Positions 22,401-28,422 of a stretch of 64,000 bases of DNA are shown piece by piece. The notes beneath the pieces are model-generated. The model was not told the DNA's origin and did not search any database. It saw nothing but the letters and a program-made list of their open reading frames with translations. A program made the translations under genes and the position numbers. The stretch's first letter is position 1. Each line of letters opens with the position of its first letter. The DNA comes from Alisma plantago-aquatica. Lineage: Eukaryota > Streptophyta > Magnoliopsida > Alismatales > Alismataceae. Where the stretch lies: contig OY856409.1 in NCBI GenBank assembly GCA_963693085.1, positions 1,168,417,749 to 1,168,481,748 of the forward strand, given 5' to 3'.

Positions 22401-23394
22401 TTGTTGCAGAAAGTGCTGTATTTATGTCTATATTGTGTCTGCTGGCTTTAACAACTCAATGCCTAGACTACTGAAATTAGCATTGAAATCCTCAATAAAA
22501 CAGATGGGTTTGGTTCACTCACAAAGAGCCCCTTTCCCCAAATCAAATATGTGAATTATTGCATATATTAGTGTATTTTGGGCTGTAGACCGTGCTTGTA
22601 ACTTGTGAGTTATTTCCTTCATCTTGGTGCCAAAATTGTCAGAAACATAAACATCAAAATTTGACAGTGTCATTATTTCTGATCCATTGTAAATCACATC
22701 AAATTGGATGTTTTCACCCTTGGGCTAGACGCATGATCAGTCATATGAAGGTTAGTTGGGATTTTCTGACAACTTCTTGCATTCCATTTCGTCCGTCCTG
22801 TTTTTATCCGGAGGAAGTATTGTTAAGCACTTATCTTGCTTTTAAAACATATAATGGAACCTATAAATACTAGTATTTTGATTCCACCCTTTTCTTTTTT
22901 GTGGGGTTGGGGTTTTTGGGGGGGGGGGGTCAACAAGGTTCAGCCAAACCCCACTTGGAGTGGGGATGTAGTCTGCCCGTGTCAACACTTTAAGAACATT
23001 ATTCTAGCTTGTCAAGTTTGGGAACAAAATTTTATCCTGATTTATATTTTTCTGTATTTCAGGTGATTGGTGCTGTAGGATTCATGAACCAAAGACTAGA
23101 GCTTCCAAAGGACTTGGATCCACAATGGGTGTCTGTAATTGAGAGTTGTTGGCTCAGGTTTGTCTGATCACCTTAAATAAGAAATTAGAATTAGATGTTT
23201 ATAATTGATCATTATTCCTCTGATTTTCTTATGCCATTGGCAGTGAACCACAATACCGGCCCACTTTCCTAGAGTTGGTAGACAAGTTGAGAGATTTACA
23301 ACGGCAGTATTCGATGCAGTCTCATATGCAGCGCACTGCACAGTCAGACAATTCCCAGATGCGAAGTATTATAAAATCTACTGCACATGATTGA
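4276..23394 (+). CDS. Raf-like MAP kinase kinase kinase (PAS-Raf/CTR1/EDR1 type), 3' part, 7 exons
   Basis: Joined exons 4276-4354, 4513-4611, 4726-4794, 4887-4936, 5040-5121, 23063-23157 and 23244-23394 encode 207 codons of a protein kinase catalytic domain, from the end of the N-lobe to the C-terminus. Every junction obeys GT-AG and keeps frame. Visible features in order are GSLFRLLQR (hinge/alpha-D), IHRDLKSSN catalytic loop, VGDFGLS, the activation segment and WMAPEVL (APE), [13 protein letters not shown] (subdomain IX), [15 protein letters not shown] and ESCW...RPTF (subdomain XI), then LRDLQRQY, typical of plant PAS-Raf kinases. All the catalytic residues in this part are present, so the gene looks functional. 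The glycine loop, VAIK lysine and any PAS domain lie left of the window. Family knowledge suggests a cytosolic Ser/Thr kinase in stress or hormone signalling; the exact orthologue is inference. The intron after exon 5 is 17.9 kb. Confidence 0.9.
4513..4611 (+). CDS. Kinase exon: catalytic loop IHRDLKSSN
   Basis: Acceptor CTTTACAG ends at 4512 and donor GTATCC follows 4611. Exactly 33 codons, with [22 protein letters not shown] and WTVK. It contains the catalytic Asp and Asn of the kinase. Confidence 0.92.
4726..4794 (+). CDS. Kinase exon: DFG motif and activation loop
   Basis: Acceptor AAACAG ends at 4725 and donor GTAGAT starts at 4795. 23 codons: [18 protein letters not shown] followed by SGKGT. 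The DFG aspartate for metal binding is intact. Confidence 0.92.
4887..4936 (+). CDS. Kinase exon: PQWMAPEVL
   Basis: Acceptor CTGCAG ends at 4886 and donor GTGCGT follows 4936. It encodes [16 protein letters not shown] and splits the lysine codon before SDVYS with the next exon, as phase requires. The exon contains the APE motif. Confidence 0.9.
5040..5121 (+). CDS. Kinase exon: [20 protein letters not shown]
   Basis: Acceptor ATATAG ends at 5039 and donor GTATGA starts at 5122. It encodes subdomain IX and X residues through NLNSMQ. Its donor opens the 17.9 kb transposon-filled intron. Confidence 0.92.
5122..6568. other. Intron sequence without a recognised element
   Basis: AT-rich DNA. The short stretch CTCTCCGTCCACCC near 5296 faintly resembles a Stowaway end, but no inverted partner or TA duplication was found. 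Nothing else supportable. Confidence 0.35.
6724..7120 (-). mobile_element. Family A microsatellite-linked inverted-repeat element, copy 1
   Basis: The terminal inverted repeats are AGAGTCAGGCTAGAATACAC at the left and its complement at the right (GTGTATTCTAGCCTGACTCT). Next to them is the palindrome ACACTCGAGTGT. The interior includes CATTTCAAATTAGTTT and GGATGAGTGACTTACACTC, which occur in opposite orientation in the copies at 26840, 27670 and 61220, so this one is drawn on the - strand. It sits between TA-rich microsatellites. It has no coding capacity. Confidence 0.8.
7121..7263. repeat. AT/ATGTATAT microsatellite
   Basis: Runs of (AT)n and ATGTATAT directly abut the right end of the family A element. 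Confidence 0.9.
7264..7470. repeat. TA-rich spacer with (TA)n tract
   Basis: Imperfect TA/CA repeats. The phrase ATATAGGCCAT...ATAAAAATAGAAACACA is duplicated around 7392 and 7405, followed by a (TA)n tract to about 7460. Confidence 0.7.
7471..7690. mobile_element. Family B microsatellite-linked foldback element, copy 1 (partial)
   Basis: Begins with ATTCATTACTCGAGTCGGGT, then GTAACAAACTTTAGTTACCC. It contains TTGTAGCAGGAAGGTAACAA and ATAATGAGACAACCAAATTT, all shared with the copies at 7741, 27262 and 54400. It ends beside a (TA)n tract. It is shorter than the others and may be an internal deletion. Confidence 0.55.
7741..8077. mobile_element. Family B foldback element, copy 2
   Basis: Flanked by TA repeats. 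The left part has CCCAACTGGGTAAC and AGTTACCC. The right part has TGTTTACAAAACGAGTCTTT, CTCATTACAACTTGGTGCCT and GTTTGTTACTTGACCCG. These right-hand phrases are the complements of left-hand phrases in the other family B copies, as expected for a foldback structure. Confidence 0.55.
8520..9010. other. No gene; repetitive, element-like
   Basis: Low-complexity purine/pyrimidine tracts around 8620-8820 give spurious long frames. At 8920-9010 there are repeated CCGCTTA/TAAGCGG-like motifs that look like a transposon end, but no partner was found. Confidence 0.35.
9019..9716. mobile_element. Non-autonomous hAT element with 8-bp target duplication GCTTTTCC
   Basis: The left end is CATACTTGTCAAGGCG and the right end is CGCCTTAACAAGTATG. 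These are inverted repeats with one mismatch, followed by further GGCG/CGCC-rich subterminal repeats on both sides. The flanking 8-mer GCTTTTCC is identical at 9011-9018 and 9717-9724, which is diagnostic of hAT insertion. The 698-bp interior has a TA tract near 9506 and a short tandem repeat (about 9198-9268) of GGATCTAATACTCTTTTT. There is no transposase, so mobility would need one in trans. Confidence 0.88.
9725..10188. other. T/C-rich sequence, no gene
   Basis: A long pyrimidine-rich stretch with repeated GATATTGCTGCTGTCT and CAATATTACTACTCCC-like phrases. Compositional bias creates long open frames on both strands without any domain. Confidence 0.4.
10207..10416 (-). mobile_element. tRNA-derived SINE with long target-site duplication
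   Basis: Read on the - strand, the 5' end is tRNA-like: TCGGCTGGTTGCGGCTCGG, then a B-box GGGTTCGAATC. The body ends in a short A-run (the T10 run on the + strand just after 10204). The target duplication ATTGACTAGTTGT occurs at 10189-10201 and 10417-10429 and extends with one mismatch to AATT. Such long, variable duplications with a terminal A-tract mark target-primed reverse transcription by LINE machinery. It lies within the kinase intron, antisense to the gene. Confidence 0.8.
10430..11059. other. AT-rich intronic sequence
   Basis: No gene or complete element. The phrase GAGGCTTGTT(C/T)AAG(A/C)CATGCATG is repeated near 10962 and 11011, a local duplication. Confidence 0.35.
11060..11220 (+). 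mobile_element. Copia LTR (161 bp) followed by primer-binding site
   Basis: Starts TGTTGGAGACGTG and ends TTTCTAACA. A TATA box (CTATATATAGG) lies at about 11158-11168. It is followed at once by TGGTATCAAAGCAGAG, close to the initiator tRNA-Met complement TGGTATCAGAGC used by plant Copia elements. No matching second LTR or pol was found downstream, so this is the 5' end of a truncated + strand element. Confidence 0.72.
11221..12183. other. Leader of the truncated Copia element, then unassigned sequence
   Basis: 11221-11300 looks like a retrotransposon untranslated leader (GAGATCCTAAACCCTAACCC). The remainder is pyrimidine-rich and then ordinary sequence in which I recognise no domain. Confidence 0.35.
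12184..12330 (-). repeat. Left LTR (3' LTR) of the Copia element
   Basis: Begins TGTGAAACGTAAGTTGCAAG and ends GTATTAACA. It matches 17263-17413 with few differences, including a 4-base indel near TACATAGAGG. Confidence 0.9.
12331..12346 (-). promoter_or_regulatory. Polypurine tract of the Copia element
   Basis: CTCCCCCTCAAGCTGG, whose complement is the purine-rich CCAGCTTGAGGGGGAG. It lies directly inside the 3' LTR, where plus-strand priming occurs. Confidence 0.8.
12338..13790 (-). pseudogene. Copia reverse transcriptase and RNase H (broken)
   Basis: On the - strand, 13760-13200 encodes the RT with [55 protein letters not shown] and the YVDD catalytic box. After a frame break, 13152-12607 continues with [27 protein letters not shown] and [20 protein letters not shown]. 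12751-12338 carries the RNase H end with [29 protein letters not shown] and [11 protein letters not shown]. At least two frameshifts separate the three stretches, so no full-length product is possible. Confidence 0.88.
14749..14996. repeat. Tandem duplication of about 124 bp in the integrase region
   Basis: AAGGCATTATCAGATTGAAG ... AAATCCACGTCATGCG occurs at about 14749-14873 and again at about 14874-14996 with a handful of differences. It duplicates part of the integrase core and breaks it. Confidence 0.85.
15344..15370. repeat. C27 homopolymer
   Basis: An uninterrupted run of 27 C on the + strand, reading as glycine codons in the - strand Copia frame. Related Copia proteins have no such glycine tract here, so it is probably expanded by slippage or is a sequencing/assembly length error. 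Confidence 0.9.
15880..16722 (-). pseudogene. Copia gag (broken)
   Basis: The - strand starts near 16650 with a typical Copia gag opening, [20 protein letters not shown]. It continues in other frames with [20 protein letters not shown] (about 16390), [28 protein letters not shown] (about 16200) and [11 protein letters not shown] (about 16110). A zinc-knuckle region follows near 15950 but the Cys/His pattern is eroded. At least three frame breaks. Confidence 0.75.
16850..17230. other. GC-rich insert in the Copia leader
   Basis: About 380 bp of very GC-rich, CpG-rich sequence with GCCGC/GCGGC repeats lies between the primer-binding site and gag. The rest of the element and the window are AT-rich. 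It opens long frames in several directions (Ala/Arg/Pro-rich) without a recognisable domain. It may be a captured host fragment or a GC-rich leader; I cannot tell which. Confidence 0.6.
17251..17262 (-). promoter_or_regulatory. Primer-binding site (initiator tRNA-Met) of the Copia element
   Basis: GCTCTGATACCA, the complement of TGGTATCAGAGC, abuts the 5' LTR. Confidence 0.9.
17263..17413 (-). repeat. Right LTR (5' LTR) of the Copia element
   Basis: Starts TGTGAAACGTAAGTTGCAAG and ends TATTAACA. It is the partner of 12184-12330. Confidence 0.9.
17414..18014. other. Unassigned; GGTATACC-like motifs
   Basis: Continues the sequence interrupted by the Copia insertion. It has scattered motifs such as GGTATTCGATACCGATGCCG and a tandem GTCTAGGGGGTCCATCATGTG duplication near 17690-17745. 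No gene. Confidence 0.35.
18015..18870. repeat. AT-rich degenerate repeat ATTACTAGTAATTAGATAATTACA
   Basis: Variants of TTATTACTAGTAATTAGA and TAATTACACATCTTG recur many times at 18030-18110 and 18620-18850. The array is split by the hAT element at 18137-18610. Confidence 0.7.
18137..18610. mobile_element. Non-autonomous hAT element with 8-bp target duplication GATAATAT
   Basis: The ends are CAAGGTTGTCAGACTCAAAC and, inverted, CATGGTTATCAAAACTGAAC. Subterminal regions are packed with ACCGGTT/AACCGGT palindromes. GATAATAT is identical at 18129-18136 and 18611-18618. The element is 474 bp without coding capacity. Confidence 0.87.
19040..19440. repeat. GGTATACC-rich region
   Basis: Repeated motifs GGTATACC, GGTATGCC, CGGTATCGGTAT and CCGATATCG on both strands, as in subterminal regions of some DNA transposons. 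No clear ends or duplication. Long open frames on both strands reflect the repeats. Confidence 0.4.
19570..20330 (-). pseudogene. Gypsy gag remnant
   Basis: With stops and shifts, the - strand reads like a Ty3/Gypsy gag. The parts are WTNMKEDT near 19890, [19 protein letters not shown] near 19830, [20 protein letters not shown] and [12 protein letters not shown] near 19720. Upstream, around 20300-20100, is a gag N-terminal style stretch ([21 protein letters not shown]). No pol was found. It belongs with the LTR and primer site at 21711-22079. Confidence 0.5.
20621..21066. mobile_element. Non-autonomous hAT element with 8-bp target duplication GCTATTGG
   Basis: The ends are TAGGGGTGAGCATC and, inverted, TAGGGGTGAGAAAATC. 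The interior is rich in GGACCG/CGGTCC motifs in inverted orientation. GCTATTGG is exact at 20613-20620 and 21067-21074. The element is 446 bp without transposase. It lies inside the decayed Gypsy leader, so it is younger than that element. Confidence 0.88.
21725..22079 (-). repeat. Probable Gypsy LTR with adjacent primer-binding site
   Basis: 21711-21724 reads GCTCTAAGACCAAC, a worn version of the GCTCTGATACCAAC complement of an initiator-Met primer site. The LTR then begins TGATGCATACTC and probably ends AATAACA at 22079. The partner LTR was not found, so the right boundary is tentative. Confidence 0.5.
22080..23062. other. End of the large kinase intron
   Basis: No gene. Contains a G11 run near 22920 and a TTCGTCCGTCCTGTTTTTAT stretch near 22788 that weakly resembles a DNA-transposon end. 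The branch/acceptor region before 23063 is T-rich as expected. Confidence 0.4.
23063..23157 (+). CDS. Kinase exon: [20 protein letters not shown]
   Basis: Acceptor TATTTCAG ends at 23062 and donor GTTTGT follows 23157. 31 codons plus two bases, ending in ESCWL and a split serine codon. The sequence directly continues the NLNSMQ end of the exon at 5040-5121, which shows that the gap between them is an intron. Confidence 0.92.
23244..23394 (+). CDS. Kinase terminal exon with stop codon
   Basis: Acceptor TTGGCAG ends at 23243. It encodes [20 protein letters not shown], including the conserved subdomain XI arginine, followed by a polar tail ([17 protein letters not shown]...) and TGA at 23392-23394. 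The tail length is normal for PAS-Raf type kinases. Confidence 0.9.
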
Positions 23395-24300
23395 ACTAAA
23401 AGGCACTTGGGATTTGGTTCAAATATCAAATCAATGCTAGCTTAAAGCTGTGAATTGATCGATATACGTTTCAACCCAAGCAGTCTTGACATGAAGCGCT
23501 CAGGCTTGCCAGCTCGAAACGGGGCTTCTTTCATGGGGCACCGGCTAATGCGTAAGTGCTGCCACCATGTGGAGGATGGCTTTGTGGAAACAGTTTTCTC
23601 CTTCACAACTGCAGAAGTCTATTGCCATGGTGCGGCAGATAACCAAAATTCAAATGTGCACAATGGATAGAGGATGTTGTATTTTTGATCTTAGATCTGG
23701 GAATGCCAGTATTCATGCATGTTTTCTTCCAAGGAAAATACTGTCTCACAAGAAGTAAACACGGGGAGCTTTGGAGATGGCTTGGAGTTGTTCAAGGTCT
23801 CATTGTTAATATGAAGTCCACAACCTTCATTCCGAGATCAGTTGACTTAACCACTTGAGTATATAGCAAAAATACTGACGTCTCCATCTGAGGATTTTTG
23901 TACCTAGAGGTGAGCCAACTGCTCAGAACTTGTATTGAAAAAAAATGTAATACAACTATCCAATTTCAAGGCGCCACCAAACTTTGTTAAACTTCATACC
24001 AAAAGTTACAAAGCTGTCCCTAGACTTGACACGCTTCATGTATGCAGTTGTATTGAATGAAAAAACTTGCCAATGACATTCAGATCTTAAATGCTTCTTC
24101 CTTGGAGGAATGGAATTCAAATTTCAAGTTTTCTTTGTTTCTATTCATGGCGATTGGTACATGCCTTTAATAAGGACAATTCTATCTGAGGAATGGATTC
24201 GTAAGTAGTTTTGCACTGTAGGGTACTCGTATATTGTGTGACAGGCACTATATTCAGCAATAAACTATCATTCATGTGTAATTGATCATTCGACCAATAT
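23395..24300 (+). other. Probable 3' UTR and downstream region of the kinase gene
   Basis: No further coding similarity after the stop. A candidate polyadenylation signal AATAAA lies at 24259-24264; an earlier A-rich site (TTGAAAAAAAATGTAATAC) is near 23934. Which one is used cannot be decided from sequence. Confidence 0.45.
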
Positions 24301-24351
24301 GCAAATTTGAGTTCTTCCGCTATCTGTGCATTGGATCATAGTGCACCAAGT

Positions 24352-24780
24352 AGTGGCGGAGCCAGGAAATATTAGTTGAGAGTTGGGGAGGGGAGCGTAT
24401 AATTTAACAGCTCAAATATGAGAAGACGCTAACCCTCGGTGCAGAAAAAAAGGTCGTACGGGTACTATATGCGGGAAGTTACAAAGGATTATTTTTTCAT
24501 TGATATGGATTGGTCTTTTCATATACTATGAGGGTGGCGGGAAGCAATTTATGGTCATTATTTTTATAATTACGGTCAGGTCTTTTTATTCTAGAAAAGT
24601 TGTGAAGATATTATTTTTATTGTTATGGGTAGGTTCTATGAAGAGTCGTGAGGGAGATATACATATGTTTTTATAATTAAAAATGGCAATTCTATTCATA
24701 CTATCGCCAGGCATGAACCTGAAACTTCCTGCTAACAAACCAAGTTTCTAACAATTGAGGTGTCCCATGTTGGACGGCTA
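24352..24780. mobile_element. GTGGCGGAGCCAGG repeat, copy 1
   Basis: Opens with AGTGGCGGAGCCAGGAAAT, the same start as in the elements at 25676 and 60106 (degenerate there). It ends somewhere after a GAACCTGAAACTTCC segment. The right boundary and class are uncertain. Confidence 0.4.
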
Positions 24781-24789
24781 TATGCATAT

Positions 24790-25150
24790 GTTGAACATCA
24801 AATCTGGTCAGATTTAGACGACGTCTTGATGTCTTGACACAGATAATCCGATTCAAAACTCTTCATATTATTTATAAAGGTGGGTTGGATCAAGGATATC
24901 GACATTGATTTTTACGGGAATGACAAGATAAACAAACTCTAAACCAAGATACTCATATCATGACATATATAACTATATTTAGCCAAACATCGACTTATAC
25001 TATGTAAAAGAGATGTAGTTCTCCTGAGATATTGTCTCCTATCTAGTTTGAAATGATTTTTTTTACTAGGATTCTTTGATTTGGAAGAATAAGTTTGTAT
25101 GAACTTGAGAACATTCCTAGCATGAGGTATTCACATCAAATTCTCTTTTG
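24790..25150. other. No gene recognised
   Basis: AT-rich sequence with no domain, inverted repeat or microsatellite worth naming. Confidence 0.35.
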
Positions 25151-25157
25151 AGTTATT

Positions 25158-25374
25158 TTGATTTTTTTTTTTTAGATTAATGAGGGAATCCCTCCTAGAC
25201 AAGGCTACTAATGGACCCACCCAACAGGGTAAACTCTCCAGAGTTGACACATGGCGACATGACACTTACATTCCATGCTAATTAGCCCAATGTAGTACCA
25301 TTCGGGATCACATTGACCACATATTGAAACTAAGACCCTTTGTGAATGAGACTCATGCTCTACCACGTGCACCA
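25158..25374 (-). mobile_element. Degenerate tRNA-derived SINE
   Basis: On the - strand the 5' part reads GTGGTAGAGCATGAGTCTCA (A-box like), followed by AGTTTCAATATG where the B-box should be. The 3' end is the T13 run on the + strand (25158-25170). GGGTAAACTCTCCAGAG matches the body of the better SINE at 10207 (GCGTAAACTCTCGAG), so the two are probably related. No clear target duplication. Confidence 0.5.
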
Positions 25375-25675
25375 TCCACACTTTCTTTTTATAATCAATG
25401 TTGAAGACAAACATCTAACTAATACATAATATTCACTTCTGATGATAATAACATAAATAAGTATTTTCATGATGATATTATTTATTAGTTTTATTAATAG
25501 AGGGGTCTATCTTACTCATCTTGCACCATCAAACATGCCAACCAAAGGATCTAAAACAACTATCAACTATAACCATCTTAAGAGCAAAACCTCTCCAAAT
25601 CCTCGTGCCCTCTTAACCATACATGTACAATGCCAAGGCACCTACTCTATACATCCAAGTGGAAATAATCCGAGC
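25375..25675. other. No gene recognised
   Basis: Nothing beyond AT-rich sequence and compositionally driven open frames. Confidence 0.35.
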
Positions 25676-25925
25676 AATGGCGGATCCAGAGAGTTAAAAT
25701 AGTGGGGCGGTAAAAATATGTTTATAGTAGGATTTGAACTAGGGATGCTTGATTAGAAAGAAGACACTTATGCCACTCCAGCTAACAATTTATCTAATAT
25801 TATATCTGACAAAGACATATATATATACAATTTTTGGCTATGTTGTATTTGTATATATACATACTTTTGGATTTGGGAGGGGCTAGGCCCCGGTTGCCCC
25901 TAAATCCACCCCACACTAAAGTATG
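25676..25925. mobile_element. GTGGCGGATCCAG repeat with tRNA-like segment
   Basis: Begins AATGGCGGATCCAGAGAG and ends near GGTTGCCCCTAAATCCACCC, whose complement (GGTGGATTTAGGGG) resembles the start. The - strand contains GCTGGAGTGGCATAAGTG and CTAGTTCAAATCCTAC, placed like A- and B-boxes. It could be a SINE or a small DNA element. Confidence 0.45.
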
Positions 25926-26600
25926 TGCCTATTTGAAATTATTATATACCACCCCTATGCCATCAAGAAGAAAAAAAAGATAGGGAAACAAACAAAGAAC
26001 CAAACCAATCCTTAAAACCTAATCCAAACACCCCTTCAGCTATAAAACATGGACCCAAGAAGTCAATCTCTAAAAAACACCACCAAAAGGAGAAACCGCT
26101 CAAGAATCATTAACTTACCAGACCTCATCTAGGTGTCATAAGGGTATTTTAAATGGTGGGTATAGATATTTATTAATAAGCTGAGAATACTGAATGACAT
26201 ATGTGTATATAATCTGTTGTTGTGACTTATACTTGGAAAATGAGCCAAAGAGATAACCTCCATAATCATATTAACATTATCCAGAATGTAACACATCTTC
26301 ATAGATTCTAATGCACCTTGGTATGAGCATTGGGTTAGGCCATACAAGGATATGTAAGGCTCATGCTAAAATCTATATGGTTAACTAGGTCGGCGGTCAA
26401 ATTTATGTCTAGAATAAGGCCAAAAAGTTTTCTTCTATACCCTACCATTATAAAAAAATATAAATTTTTGGCATTCTTATACAACGAATAAAATGAAGAC
26501 TTTCAAAAGATACATCTATTTTGTTGAACTGAATTTATATAAATTATAATTATAATTTTATTCATAAGAGATACATATCTCATATATATGGGATTAAGAG
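25926..26600. other. No gene recognised
   Basis: AT-rich, with an A-rich tract near 25970. No supportable feature. Confidence 0.35.
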
Positions 26601-26765
26601 AATGATTTCTCCCCTTTCTCCCATAATCTGTAGCGCAAGTTGGATACCTAGGGGTGTATAAAATAAAAAAATGCACACCAATGATTCAAACCTAGGTCCC
26701 TTCATTAGACAACTCCTGAATTCACCAACACGCTATCCCTTTCCAACACATATCGAATATATATC
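26600..26765 (-). mobile_element. Possible SINE fragment with B-box-like motif
   Basis: The - strand has GTTGGTGAATTCAGGAG, then CTAGGTTTGAATCATTGG resembling a tRNA B-box, followed by an A/T-rich stretch. No duplication was identified. Confidence 0.3.
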
Positions 26766-26769
26766 TGTG

Positions 26770-26777
26770 TATATATA

Positions 26778-26839
<62 letters not shown>
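26770..26839. repeat. (TG)n(TA)n microsatellite
   Basis: TGTGTGTG changes into an unbroken (TA)n run ending exactly where the next inverted-repeat element begins. Confidence 0.92.
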
Positions 26840-26842
<3 letters not shown>

Positions 26843-27233
26843 ATGTTAGAATACACTCGAGTGTATAGATCACACCATACAATCTAATGGTGTTTTCCTA
26901 TATAGACCATATATTTTTAAAATCTAATCCATTGATATTCATTGTTATAATAATAAGAGACCAAATATAAAATTTGAGCCCATTTGGATGAGTGTAAGTC
27001 ACTCATCCAAGGGGAACAAAATCGACACACATAACTAATTTGAAATGCATGATTTTTGAATCTATTAGATGCAAGGCCTATAAGTGTCCGGATGAGCTCA
27101 AATTTATTATATAGTATGCTAGTAAGATACTTAAGAAGATCAACGATTTAGATTTCAAAAATATTTGCTTCATGATGAAAAACCATTGAGGTGTATAGCG
27201 TCTCCGGTACACTCGAGTGTATTCCAGCTTAAC
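26840..27233 (+). mobile_element. Family A inverted-repeat element, copy 2
   Basis: The left end GTCATGTTAGAATACACTCG and right end CGAGTGTATTCCAGCTTAAC are inverted repeats. The interior matches 61220-61609 closely (TAGATCACACCATACA, CCCATTTGGATGAGTGTAAG, GAAGATCAACGATTTAG). Flanked by (TA)n on the left and (CT)n(TA)n on the right. Confidence 0.85.
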
Positions 27234-27261
27234 TCTCTCTCTCTCTCTCTATATATATATA

Positions 27262-27589
27262 TCATTCATTCTCTACCCGTACATGTAACTAAGGTAAGTT
27301 ACCCGTACATCTATTTTGTAATAGGAAGACACATATTTGTAATGAGATAGCCAAAATTATAATGAGATGGCCAAAAATATAATAGAAAGACTCATTTTAT
27401 AATACAAGGTAAATTGTTTACAATTTTATCATAAATATAATTTTTACTATTTTCATAGGAATAATAAATTTCATGCTATATTAACAAATAGAGTCTTTCC
27501 ATTACAATTTTGATCATCTCATTACAATTATGTGCCTTTCTGTTACAAAATAGATCCACAGATAACAAAACTTTGTTACCTATGTGGGT

Positions 27590-27590
<1 letters not shown>
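27262..27590. mobile_element. Family B foldback element, copy 3
   Basis: The left half contains TTTTGTAATAGGAAGACACA, TTGTAATGAGATAGCC and AGAAAGACTCATTTTATAAT. The right half contains the complements in reverse order: AATAGAGTCTTTCCATTACA, GATCATCTCATTACAATT and TGCCTTTCTGTTACAAAATA. It is thus one long hairpin. It is bounded by (TA)n on both sides. Confidence 0.75.

Positions 27591-27591
<1 letters not shown>

Positions 27592-27669
<78 letters not shown>
27592..27669. repeat. (TA)n(AG)n microsatellite
   Basis: About 24 TA units followed by about 15 AG units, joining a family B to a family A element. Confidence 0.92.
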
Positions 27670-27674
<5 letters not shown>

Positions 27675-27703
27675 TATAGAATACACTTGAGTGTACAGAT
27701 CAC

Positions 27704-28326
27704 TAGGGCTATCAACGCACCCTGTAGGGGAAAGGTAAACGTAAAGATTTTTCTTACCCTTTACCCGCTACCCTCTAACCTGCTACCTTAGTGGGTAAGG
27801 GTAAGGGTAAGCCATTACCCATACCCTCTAACCTACTACCCGCTAATATTTATGTATATCATATTAGATATATAGTCATAGCCATTATGTTGTTTGAGTC
27901 GATGGGTTATTCAACATTATATGGTCATCATTTAATACAACACATAATTTTCTTATCTACTTCTTATATAGATAATTCTTTCGTGTATACAACACCATTG
28001 TGGAGGTGTAAGACAGATGTATGAAATAATTAGACTTTATTATTTTTACAATAAAAGCCATGTGTATAATGTTGTAGAAGATTACTTATAGGAATTTTCA
28101 ATAATTTATAGCCATTTTGGAGCATATTCATATTTCACTTAAATGTATAAACTTATTGAGCATGCCATTATTGTTCCTATTGGTATATTTTTTTAAAGAC
28201 GTATCAATTCCCCACTTCACCCTTACCCTCCCCGTTTACCCTATGGGTAAGAGGGTAAGGATAAGGGGAGGGTAAGGATAGTGGTGAAGTGGGGAATTAC
28301 CCATACCCTCCCCATTGACAGCCCTA
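27704..28326. mobile_element. Non-autonomous hAT element with 8-bp target duplication CAGATCAC
   Basis: The ends are TAGGGCTATCAACG and, inverted, TAGGGCTGTCAATG, a common hAT-type terminus. Subterminal GGGTAAGG/CCTTACCC repeats lie on both sides. CAGATCAC is identical at 27696-27703 and 28327-28334. The element is 623 bp with no transposase. It sits inside family A copy 3. Confidence 0.9.
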
Positions 28327-28422
28327 CAGATCACACCATACACTCAAGTGGTGTTTGCATATGTAGACATTTTTTTTGACAAATCCAAACCATCGATATT
28401 CATTGCTATAACAATTACAGGC

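Larger units (their letters stand above)
5122..23062 (+). other. 17.9 kb kinase intron filled with transposable elements
   Basis: Bounded by GTATGA at 5122 and TATTTCAG ending at 23062, with uninterrupted kinase homology on either side. It contains a Copia element, a Copia LTR fragment, a decayed Gypsy, three hAT elements with exact target duplications, a SINE and TA microsatellite-linked elements, each listed separately. No second host gene was recognised inside it. Confidence 0.85.
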
